Below, piece by piece: positions 1-5,735 of a DNA stretch of 5,735 nt. The notes under the pieces were generated by a model. It made no database searches. It saw nothing but the letters and a program-made list of their open reading frames with translations, and was not told where the DNA came from. Each line of letters begins with the position of its first letter. Positions within the stretch are counted from its first letter, which is position 1. This DNA comes from Armatimonadota bacterium (GTDB lineage: Bacteria; Armatimonadota; SYMT01): the NCBI GenBank assembly GCA_020696885.1, contig JAJFMS010000491.1, positions 1 through 5,735 on the forward strand. The letters are read 5' to 3'. Both the position numbers and the translations under genes were made by a program.

Positions 1-103
1 CCAACGGGCCGAACGCCGACTGGTCGCCCACGCGACCAGCCAGCGCCGCTCCGCCGCCCAGCATCAGGGCAGCCCCACAAAAAATGAAGAACGATCGAAC
101 CAT
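1..103 (-). CDS. N-terminus of an unidentified exported protein (3' end beyond window)
   Basis: Only the first 34 codons are in the window, so the protein cannot be named. The translation begins MVRSFFIFCGAALMLGGG and continues ALAGRVGDQSAFGPL. This is a short n-region with one arginine, a hydrophobic core at about residues 5-21, and an ALA|G site that fits Sec signal peptidase I cleavage after residue 22. There is no lipobox cysteine near the cleavage site, so a lipoprotein is unlikely. The start at 103 has a weak purine stretch (GGGAA) about 7 bases upstream. An in-frame ATG eight codons earlier (125-127) is an alternative and would add MSPSGKDA. The gene follows the large propeller gene by 57 bp on the same strand and is probably co-transcribed with it. 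The signal peptide is convincing, but too little is visible to infer a function. Confidence 0.6.
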   Translation of the reverse strand, partial: MVRSFFIFCGAALMLGGGAALAGRVGDQSAFGPL

Positions 104-160
104 AGCGTCTTTCCCGGAAGGCGACATCGCCCGGTCCAGGTTCGACGCCGGCTCACCGCT

Positions 161-3100
161 TCACTTCCCCCGGCCGGTAACCGGTACTTGAGCTGCCACT
201 GCCGAGGCCGTGGAGGTGACCGCCAGGGTCCGGCTGGAAGGGCCGGCCGCGGTGGGCGCGAACTCGACCACTACCTTCTGCGTGGCTCCTGCAGCCAGCG
301 AGAAGTAGCCGCCCGAAAGCACCAGATAGGGCGCGGTGAGAGTGCCGACCTCGCCGCTCACCGCCACGCGGCCTTTGTTCTTGAGCTTCAGCGTCATCCG
401 CTTCGTCTTCCCCCGCTTCACGGTGCCGAAGTTGAGCTTCGCGGGGGTGACGGAGAGCATTCCGCCGGCGGCGGGGATTGTGGCCATGGCCTCCGCGGAG
501 GGCGCCGAGTCCGCGTGACCGTTGCTGGCAATGATCCGGTACGTGTAGACCACGCCCGAGGTGAGGCCCACGTCCAGGAACGAGCGGATCCCGCCCTTGA
601 GGACCGCGGCCTGGGTAAACACCCCGCCATCCGCCTTCCGCTCGATCCGGAAGCTGGTGGCGCGGCTATCGGACTCCCACTCCAGCCGAACGGTGGTCGC
701 GCCTACCGCTCGTGCCGTTACTCCGGTGGGGATTGTTGGGGGGAAGGGTGGGGTGGTGACCTCCACCTCGACGCTGGCGGATTCGCCGCCCTCGTTATAC
801 GCCCGCACGAAGTACCGGATCACCGTGTCATCCAGGGCGGTCTCATCGCGATAGCCGGTCGCGTTCTCGCCGGCGGTGCCCACGAACTCGGGAGCGCCGC
901 CGCTGTGGCTCTTCCAGATCACGAACCCCGACTCGCGGTCGCTCTGATCCAGCCAGCTCAGCAGCACCACCGTGGCGCTCTCGGCTGCGCCGCTCAGCCC
1001 GCTGGGAGCCTGCGGCGCCAGGCGGAACGTGCGTCCCGGGGCCGCCTCCGAATAGGGCGAGAAGCCGTCGTTGTTGTAAGCGCGGATGCGATAGCTGTAG
1101 CCGGTGTCGGGCTGGAGCCCGGTATCCAGGTACTCCTCGGCGTTGGCCGGCGCGGAGCCGACCTCCTGCCAGTTGCCGGCCCCGAAAGACCGCTCAATTG
1201 CGAAGCCGTCCTCGGCGGTGCTCTGATCGGCCCATGTCAGGCGCAGGGACGTGGCCGAGACCGGCGTGGTCAGGAGGTCCGTCGGGGCAGCCAGATCGAT
1301 CATGCCCAGGGCGCGCACCAGCACTTCGCGTCCAACCCTGGACGTACTGCCGACCATCGGCAGCGGTCCCACTCCGGCGAAGCCAACCACCGTCCCGTCG
1401 CTGCTGAGAGCCGGCTCGTAGCTGTCGGTCAGCGGCCGGCCGGCCGGGGTGGTCGGGCTGAGGAGCTCGGTGGCGCCTAGCTCCCGGTCCCGCCGGTACA
1501 GGCCCAGTGTCCAGTTGTCCCCGTCCGCCGGGCTGTCTCCGAAGCCGGCGATCGCCACGTAGCGGCCGTCGTCGCTGATGGCGCCTCCCCAGAGAGCACC
1601 GCCGGGGAACTGCCCGCCGTCGCGGGCCACGCTCACCAGGTCGATGGTCCACTGGAACCGGTCGTAAACGAACACATCCGGCCAGCCGTTGGTGTCTCCC
1701 GGTACCAGGTCCGTGTCGGCACTTGAGAACACCACGTACCGCCCGTCGCCGCTCACCGTCGGATAGAACGCGGTGGCAGCGGGAAGCCGGGTGATCGAGC
1801 CGTCGCCGCGGTTGCGGATGAACGTGCCGATCCCGGCCGGGCTGCCTCCCGGAACCAGATTGGAAGCCCAGGAGCCGAACACCACGATCTGCCCGTCGCG
1901 GCTGATGGTGGGGGTGCCGTAAAAGTCGACCGGCCCGTTCGGCTCCCCGCCGTCCGACGCCAAGCTCAACCGCTCCGTCGTGCCGAGCGTCCGATCTCGC
2001 AGGAAGAGGTCGCTCATTTGGTTGAACTCACCCGGGACGAGGTTCGACTGATCGGTGGAGAACACCACGTACCGGCCGTCGCCGCTGATGGCGGGCCCGC
2101 TCACCACGAACGGCGAGCCGAACATCCCCTGGGCTTCAGAGGATGCGACGCTAACACGTTCGGTCGTGCCGGTGGTGCGATCGTGGACGAATACGTCGGG
2201 GACCTGGTTCGTATCGTCGGGGACCAACGTGTTGTAACTGGAGACGAAGGCGACGTACCGGCCATCCGCGCTCACCGCCGGGCGAACAGGGATGTCGAAC
2301 GCCGGATAGGGCGAAGGCCAGGCCGCTTCGGCGCCCGCGCTCGACACGCTGACGCGCTCGACGGCACCGGTAGCCCGGGTGGACGCGAAGATGTCGCCGG
2401 CGCCGTTGGTGTCGCCCGGTATGAGGTTGAACGCATCCGACCAGAACACCACGAGCCGTCCGTCCGCGCTGATTACGGGCGCGGTGGACATCGCCCCGGT
2501 TACGCCCTCACGTCCGTCGGCGGCCACGCTTACCCGGACTGGAGAAGTGGCGTCCAGATCGCGTACGAACGCGTCGCTCTTGCCGTTGGTGTCTCCCTCC
2601 ACCTGGTTCCGCGCGCTAGACACGAACACGGTGCGCATCCCGTCGTCCGAGATGCACGGACCGCCCTCCATCCCGCTCGGCCGGTCCGGTTCCACGCCGT
2701 CCGGGGCACTCATCCGTAGCGTGCTCTGGTTCTGCCGGTCCCGCACGAAGACGTCGTTGATACCGTTTGTGTCCCCAGGGGTGAAGTCGGGGCTATCGGA
2801 CTGGAACACCACCCAGCGTCCGTTCCGGCTGATCGCCGGAAGGCTGCCGAAGTTGCCAACGGCCGGCACGTTTCCCGCCATGCTGACGATTTCGGTAGTA
2901 TTGGCCACCCGGTCGCGCACGCAAATCCCGTCGCTCGTAGGGAAGTTCGGATCGACGCCCACGAAATGGGTAAAGAACGCCACGTACCGGCCGTCCGCGC
3001 TCAGCGAGCCGCCGAACCCGTTGGTGAGCTGCTCACCCGCGCTCGTCAGGTTGATCCGGGTGGTGGTCTGGAGCTGCCGGTCCCGGACGAATACATCCTC

Positions 3101-3868
3101 GTAGTCGTTGGTGTCACCGGCTACGAGGTTGGACGCCGGGGAGTTGAAGCTGACGTACCGGCCGTCGTCGCTCATCGAGATGCCGAAGATCCCGCTTTGC
3201 GCGTCGGCCTGCTGGCCGGCAGTGGAGACGCTCACCCGCTCGATGGTGCCGAGCTGCCGGTCCTTGACGAACACGTCGACCGTGTCGTTGGTGTCGTTCG
3301 GCACCAGCCCCCGGTGGTAGGAGCAGAACGCCACAAACCGACCGTTGCCGCTCACGCCCAACTGCGTGACTGAGTTCCGGCTGCCGGTCTGCGCATCATC
3401 CTGCGGCGCGATCGCCTCCGTGGTGCCCAGCACGGTATCGCGGAGGAAGACCGAGGTCTGCGTCCCCTCCGGCACCGGCGCCAGGTTCCGGGCGTAGGAG
3501 ACGAACACCACGTAGCGCCCGTCGCCGCTGATCGCCGGTTGGAAGCAGCGGGAATCGGCCGGCTGACCCGCGGCGTTCTTGCTCACCAGTCGCAGGCTGT
3601 TGGTGTTCAGGTCGCGGACGTAGACCTGCTCCCATCCCTGGGTGGCAGCGCCGAAGTTTTCCGCGTTGGAACGGAACGCCACGTACCGGCCATCGCCGGA
3701 GATCGCGGGCGCATCGCCGGTGGCCCCGGTCAGGGCGGGTCCCCCGTCGATCGTGCGGGACACCAGCACCAGGTTGTTGGCGGCCGACGCCGAAAACGAG
3801 AGGCCGGCGGCTAACGCGGCCAGGGCCAATCCGCGGACGCGGGACCGATTGAACAGACGTAGATTCAT
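161..3868 (-). CDS. Secreted PD40 beta-propeller / FN3 / ASH-type domain protein, complete
   Basis: This complete 1235-residue protein is predicted to be exported and non-enzymatic. Residues 1-29/30 form a Sec signal peptide: basic n-region with RSRVRG, an Ala/Leu core, and ASA|A cleavage. Residues 55-858 contain 14 tandem repeats of 50-66 residues, each opening with S-x-DGRYVAF or a variant. The best copies continue NLVPGDTNGxxDVFVRDR and TTERVSV, the pattern of WD40-like/TolB-like PD40 propeller blades. Three FN3 domains follow at about 859-948, 949-1039 and 1040-1132, with the usual core Trp (LTW, LSW, LEW) and Y-x-(Y/F)-R/V-x-A-x-N strands. Residues 1133-1235 are an ASH-type 'choice-of-anchor D' sandwich (LSVTPAKLNFGTV, then VVVEFAPTAAG). 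The protein ends 3 residues after the last strand with no LPXTG, PEP-CTERM or membrane helix. The start is fixed by a GGGGAG ribosome binding site and the signal peptide. Such propeller-FN3 proteins usually bind ligands or partners outside the cell; the ligand is unknown. The architecture is certain, the role is not. Confidence 0.93.
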   Translation of the reverse strand: MNLRLFNRSRVRGLALAALAAGLSFSASAANNLVLVSRTIDGGPALTGATGDAPAISGDGRYVAFRSNAENFGAATQGWEQVYVRDLNTNSLRLVSKNAAGQPADSRCFQPAISGDGRYVVFVSYARNLAPVPEGTQTSVFLRDTVLGTTEAIAPQDDAQTGSRNSVTQLGVSGNGRFVAFCSYHRGLVPNDTNDTVDVFVKDRQLGTIERVSVSTAGQQADAQSGIFGISMSDDGRYVSFNSPASNLVAGDTNDYEDVFVRDRQLQTTTRINLTSAGEQLTNGFGGSLSADGRYVAFFTHFVGVDPNFPTSDGICVRDRVANTTEIVSMAGNVPAVGNFGSLPAISRNGRWVVFQSDSPDFTPGDTNGINDVFVRDRQNQSTLRMSAPDGVEPDRPSGMEGGPCISDDGMRTVFVSSARNQVEGDTNGKSDAFVRDLDATSPVRVSVAADGREGVTGAMSTAPVISADGRLVVFWSDAFNLIPGDTNGAGDIFASTRATGAVERVSVSSAGAEAAWPSPYPAFDIPVRPAVSADGRYVAFVSSYNTLVPDDTNQVPDVFVHDRTTGTTERVSVASSEAQGMFGSPFVVSGPAISGDGRYVVFSTDQSNLVPGEFNQMSDLFLRDRTLGTTERLSLASDGGEPNGPVDFYGTPTISRDGQIVVFGSWASNLVPGGSPAGIGTFIRNRGDGSITRLPAATAFYPTVSGDGRYVVFSSADTDLVPGDTNGWPDVFVYDRFQWTIDLVSVARDGGQFPGGALWGGAISDDGRYVAIAGFGDSPADGDNWTLGLYRRDRELGATELLSPTTPAGRPLTDSYEPALSSDGTVVGFAGVGPLPMVGSTSRVGREVLVRALGMIDLAAPTDLLTTPVSATSLRLTWADQSTAEDGFAIERSFGAGNWQEVGSAPANAEEYLDTGLQPDTGYSYRIRAYNNDGFSPYSEAAPGRTFRLAPQAPSGLSGAAESATVVLLSWLDQSDRESGFVIWKSHSGGAPEFVGTAGENATGYRDETALDDTVIRYFVRAYNEGGESASVEVEVTTPPFPPTIPTGVTARAVGATTVRLEWESDSRATSFRIERKADGGVFTQAAVLKGGIRSFLDVGLTSGVVYTYRIIASNGHADSAPSAEAMATIPAAGGMLSVTPAKLNFGTVKRGKTKRMTLKLKNKGRVAVSGEVGTLTAPYLVLSGGYFSLAAGATQKVVVEFAPTAAGPSSRTLAVTSTASAVAAQVPVTGRGK
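473..1294 (-). repeat. Three tandem fibronectin type III domains
   Basis: These are three units of about 90 residues each. They are recognisable by the B-strand tryptophan (RLTWADQS, LLSWLDQS, RLEWESDS), a C strand (FAIERS, FVIWKS, FRIERK), and an F strand ending in RAYNNDG, RAYNEGG or IASNGHA. They are divergent in sequence, so this is not a recent DNA duplication. FN3 arrays generally act as spacers or weak binding modules in secreted bacterial proteins. Here they link the propellers to the C-terminal ASH-type domain. Confidence 0.88.
1295..3706 (-). repeat. 14 tandem propeller-blade repeats (about 57-62 codons each)
   Basis: Blades begin at residues 55, 112, 171, 231, 288, 345, 405, 465, 531, 593, 654, 704, 763 and 820 of the complete protein. 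Each starts with the (A/S/T)-(I/V/L)-S-x-(D/N)-G strand. The DNA shows the same period of roughly 170-185 bp, most visibly as plus-strand copies related to acgtaccggccgtcgccgct. The copies have diverged strongly. Blade 11 is the shortest full copy (50 residues) and lacks part of the last strand. Blade 14 stops after 39 residues, without the TTERVSV strand. The stretch before blade 1 (LVLVSRTIDGG) resembles exactly that missing strand. Two rings of seven blades is the simplest reading. Confidence 0.88.
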
Positions 3869-3874
3869 CGCTAG

Positions 3875-3880
3875 CTCCCC
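3875..3880 (-). promoter_or_regulatory. Ribosome binding site of the complete propeller gene
   Basis: The minus strand reads GGGGAG, six bases before the ATG at 3866-3868. It lies within the 16-bp gap after the TAG stop (3885-3887) of the upstream paralogue. It supports the chosen start. The gap has no room for a promoter, so this gene is probably expressed from an upstream transcript or from a promoter inside the upstream gene. Confidence 0.7.
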
Positions 3881-3884
3881 GGGC

Positions 3885-4370
3885 CTACCTGGCCTTGCCG
3901 CTGGCGGTCACGTTCACCAGGTGCGCGGCGCCATCCGTGCTGTTAATAGAGAGGCTGTCAGCGTACGCGGCCCGCTTGAGCGGCGCGAACTCCACCACCA
4001 CCTGGCGCGTCTGCCGCAGCCCGAGGCTGAACGCGCCGCCGCCACTGATGATGCGGAACGGCGCCCGTGGCTCTCCCACCGTGCCGGTGAGCGCCCCGGG
4101 ACCCAGGTTCTGGAGGGTGAACGTGAGCCGCTTCGTGGTTCCGGCGCGGAGCGTCTTGAAGGCGAGCTTGGGCGGCGTGACTTTGAGCTTACCGGACCGC
4201 TGGATCCGCGTGAGCACCTCCGCCGGATCCGAGTCGCCGCGGCCGTTGTGAGCGCGGACGCGGTAGGCGAGGTCCAGGTCCGCGACCAGCCCCCGGTCCA
4301 GATACGACGTCGAGCCCGCCGGGAGCGTGGCGATCAACTGGAAGTTCCCGCCCAGCACGCTGCGCTCCAC
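3885..4370 (-). CDS. Upstream paralogue, C-terminal fragment: partial FN3 + ASH-type domain
   Basis: This is the 3' piece of the frame-broken gene. The GTG at 4368-4370 that could serve as a start sits inside an FN3 C strand (TYVERSVLGG) and has no good ribosome binding site or signal peptide, so independent translation is doubtful. Residues 1 to about 57 are the second half of an FN3 domain (TSYLDRGL, then AYRVRAHNGRGDS). Residues from about 60 to 161 are an ASH-type sandwich (LKVTPPKLAFKTLRAGTTKR, then VVVEFAPLKRAA) that aligns well with the C-terminus of the downstream gene (LSVTPAKLNFGTVKRGKTKR). Translation ends at the TAG at 3885-3887, 16 bp before the next gene. The protein-like content is certain; its status as a separate gene is not. 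Confidence 0.6.
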   Translation of the reverse strand: MERSVLGGNFQLIATLPAGSTSYLDRGLVADLDLAYRVRAHNGRGDSDPAEVLTRIQRSGKLKVTPPKLAFKTLRAGTTKRLTFTLQNLGPGALTGTVGEPRAPFRIISGGGAFSLGLRQTRQVVVEFAPLKRAAYADSLSINSTDGAAHLVNVTASGKAR

Positions 4371-5735
4371 GTAGGTCCTCGACGGTGGAAGCGCCTCCCG
4401 GCAAGAGCATGATCTGGGTGAAGGCGGCGCCGATTGGCTTCCGCTCGATGCTGATGCTGGTTGCGTCGCCGACGGTCGTCCACTGCAGGCGGAACACGCC
4501 CGAGGGCAAGACCTCGATCCGGAAATCGGCCGGCGCGCCGGGGGGGCTCGGCAGCGGCCTTACGGTCGCCTCGTTCGAGAAGCCGGAGCTGCCGAGGTCG
4601 TTCCTCGCCACCACCCGGTAGGAGACCGGGGCCGAGCCCGGCACGTTCTCATCGCGATAGCTGGTGACGTTCACGCCGACTTGGCCGATCGTAAAGAACC
4701 CGTCACCCCAATCTCGCTCGATTCTGAAGCCGGTCTCGTCGGTGCTCGTATCGGTCCAGGTGAGCTGAACCGCACCCGGCGCAACCGCCAGAGCCGTGAG
4801 GTTTACGGGGCTGAACGGGAGGTTGCCGCCGCGATCGCGAACATAGACGTTGGTGCCGCGCACCTGGACGCCGGCGACCAGGTTTGTAGCGTCACTGCTG
4901 AAGGCCACGAACCGACCATCGGCACTGATGGCGGACGAGTAACTGTCGCGACCATCCGCCTGCGTGCCGTCGGTAGCCACGTTGGCGCGCTCGCCCTGGC
5001 CCTGCTGCCGGTCCCGCACGAACACGTCCGTGATCCCGTTGGTATCCCCGCTGACCAGGCCGGTGTGGTAGGAGAGGAAGGCGACGTACCGCCCGTTGGC
5101 GCTGACGCTGGGCGTCTCGATGCCGCCGTCCGGCACGCCGCCCTCATTGGCGCCGCTGCTGCGCAGCGTGGTCCGTAGCTGGCGATCATGAACGTACACG
5201 TCCGTGCCCCAACCCGGAGACAGGTTGTCCGCGGAGGAGAGAAACGTCACGAACCGGCCATCACGGCTGATCGAGGCGAAAGCGCTGCGTCCGTTCGCCT
5301 GCCCGCCGCCACTCGGGACGCTTACCCGCTCGGTGGTACCAGCCACCCGATCGCGGACGAAGACGTCCAGGTCCTCGTTGGTGTCGAACGGCGTCAGGTT
5401 GGCGGCCTGCGAGACGAACACCACGTACCGACCGTCCCCGGAGATCCGGGGCGGGGAACTGGAGTGGAGGTAGTTGTCCGTTTCCACGCCGCTGCTGGAG
5501 ACGCTCACCCGTTCGGTCACGCCAGTGGTCTGGTCGTGGACGAACACGTCGGCGTCGCCATTGGTGTCCCCGATCACCAGGTCCGCGGCATAGGAAGCGA
5601 ACGCCACGTAGCGTCCGTCCGCGCTGATCGAAGCATGCAGGTGATCGTAGCTTCCCCCGGACTGCGAGCCGGCCGAATCCACACTCACCCGGCGGGTAGT
5701 ACCGGAGATCCGGTCGCGCACGAAGACGTCGCCGG
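4189..5735 (-). CDS. Upstream paralogue, main fragment: PD40 propeller + FN3, 5' partial and frameshifted
   Basis: The reading frame is open to the right edge, where GDVFVRDR belongs to a blade already in progress, so the true start lies outside the window. The GTG at 5719-5721 is an internal valine codon of that motif. Counting from it, five blades start at about residues 31, 92, 150, 205 and 264. The last blade is short (37 residues) and lacks its final strand, exactly as in the downstream paralogue. An FN3 domain follows at 301-390 (VQLTWTDTS, GFRIERD, YRVVARNDLG). A second FN3 begins at 391 but keeps its FN3 character only to about residue 450 (GGASTVEDL). The remaining 60 residues are Arg/Gly/Pro-rich out-of-frame sequence ending at the TAA at 4189-4191. 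The proper continuation lies in another frame from about 4380 down to 3885. As sequenced, the product loses its ASH-type domain. The gene is either a real disrupted copy or an assembly error. Confidence 0.8.
   Translation of the reverse strand, partial: GDVFVRDRISGTTRRVSVDSAGSQSGGSYDHLHASISADGRYVAFASYAADLVIGDTNGDADVFVHDQTTGVTERVSVSSSGVETDNYLHSSSPPRISGDGRYVVFVSQAANLTPFDTNEDLDVFVRDRVAGTTERVSVPSGGGQANGRSAFASISRDGRFVTFLSSADNLSPGWGTDVYVHDRQLRTTLRSSGANEGGVPDGGIETPSVSANGRYVAFLSYHTGLVSGDTNGITDVFVRDRQQGQGERANVATDGTQADGRDSYSSAISADGRFVAFSSDATNLVAGVQVRGTNVYVRDRGGNLPFSPVNLTALAVAPGAVQLTWTDTSTDETGFRIERDWGDGFFTIGQVGVNVTSYRDENVPGSAPVSYRVVARNDLGSSGFSNEATVRPLPSPPGAPADFRIEVLPSGVFRLQWTTVGDATSISIERKPIGAAFTQIMLLPGGASTVEDLRGAQRAGRELPVDRHAPGGLDVVSGPGAGRGPGPRLPRPRSQRPRRLGSGGGAHADPAVR
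4365..4390 (-). other. Frame break / probable deletion junction inside FN3 coding sequence
   Basis: On the minus strand the frame coding for GGASTVEDL gives way to the frame coding for TYVERSVLGG. The two sides are not consecutive parts of one FN3 domain. Both contain the same C to E strand region (IERKPIGAAFTQIMLLPGG on one side, VERSVLGGNFQLIATLPAG on the other). The second half of one domain and the first half of the next are missing. There is no homopolymer run at the junction. Confidence 0.7.
4822..5735 (-). repeat. Five full propeller blades plus the end of a sixth
   Basis: These repeats are of the same type as in the downstream gene and are on average closer to consensus. Examples are SADGRYVAFASYAADLVIGD, and acidic loops GDTNGDAD, FDTNEDLD and GDTNGITD in three of the five full blades. 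The array continues beyond the right edge, so the total blade count is unknown. If it matches its neighbour, one more ring or part of one lies outside. Confidence 0.85.

Noticed and set aside
104..160. Small inverted repeat (ggcgatgtcgcc on the minus strand) as a terminator between genes
   Set aside because: The stem is only four to five base pairs with a tiny loop and no following T-run, so it does not support termination.
101..163. Possible read-through fusion: the TGA at 161-163 is in frame with the downstream start, with no stop between
   Set aside because: Nineteen stop-free codons are common by chance at this GC content. A signal peptide begins right after, which marks a new protein start. 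No recoding signal is seen.
188..1480. Long open frame on the plus strand (430 codons), opposite the FN3 and late blade region
   Set aside because: Its translation is Arg/Gly/Ala/His-rich with no domain, signal peptide or ribosome binding site. The opposite strand has unmistakable domains throughout. Long antisense frames are expected in GC-rich DNA.
1194..1652. Minus-strand open frame of 152 codons inside the complete gene
   Set aside because: It is an out-of-frame copy of blades 13-14 with an Arg/Pro/Gly-rich translation. The in-frame reading is continuous, so no frameshift is needed here.
1295..3706. Regular short DNA repeats at about 170-185 bp spacing that could suggest a CRISPR-like or satellite array
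   Set aside because: The conserved words keep codon phase, encode the S-x-DGRYVAF strand and vary at synonymous positions. The spacers are coding and too long for CRISPR.
3642..4412. Plus-strand open frame of 256 codons crossing both propeller genes
   Set aside because: It is antisense to two well-supported genes and spans their boundary. Its composition is that of a shadow frame, with no recognisable motif.

Overview
The window is GC-rich bacterial DNA (G or C dominates third codon positions). It reads entirely from right to left (minus strand) as a compact run of genes for secreted, repeat-built proteins. No RNA gene, mobile element, CRISPR array or metabolic gene is visible. The domain mix is PD40/WD40-like beta-propeller repeats, fibronectin type III (FN3) domains and a C-terminal ASH-type 'choice-of-anchor D' beta-sandwich. 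It is typical of large extracellular proteins in environmental, GC-rich bacteria such as Armatimonadota, Verrucomicrobiota and Acidobacteriota. The sequence does not fix the phylum.

Layout in transcription order. (1) Positions 5735 to 3885 hold the 3' part of a gene that enters from beyond the right edge. It encodes at least five propeller blades, one good FN3 domain, damaged FN3 material and an ASH-type domain. The reading frame breaks near 4365-4390, so the gene appears as two overlapping fragments (4189-5735 and 3885-4370). (2) After 16 bp with a good ribosome binding site comes a complete 1235-residue paralogue (161-3868): signal peptide, 14 propeller repeats, three FN3 domains and an ASH-type domain. 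(3) After 57 bp a third gene starts (1-103) and runs off the left edge. Only its signal peptide and about a dozen further residues are visible.

The first two genes are tandem paralogues with the same domain order, most simply explained by gene duplication followed by divergence. The same orientation and short gaps suggest one transcript. All products with a visible start have Sec signal peptides, so the locus probably makes exported proteins. Their ligand or activity cannot be read from the sequence: no catalytic motif, sortase signal, PEP-CTERM or transmembrane anchor is seen at the visible C-termini. The points most worth following are the 2 x 7 arrangement of blades with 'Velcro' closure in the complete protein, the acidic DTNG loops resembling calcium sites in half of its blades, and the broken FN3 region of the upstream paralogue.
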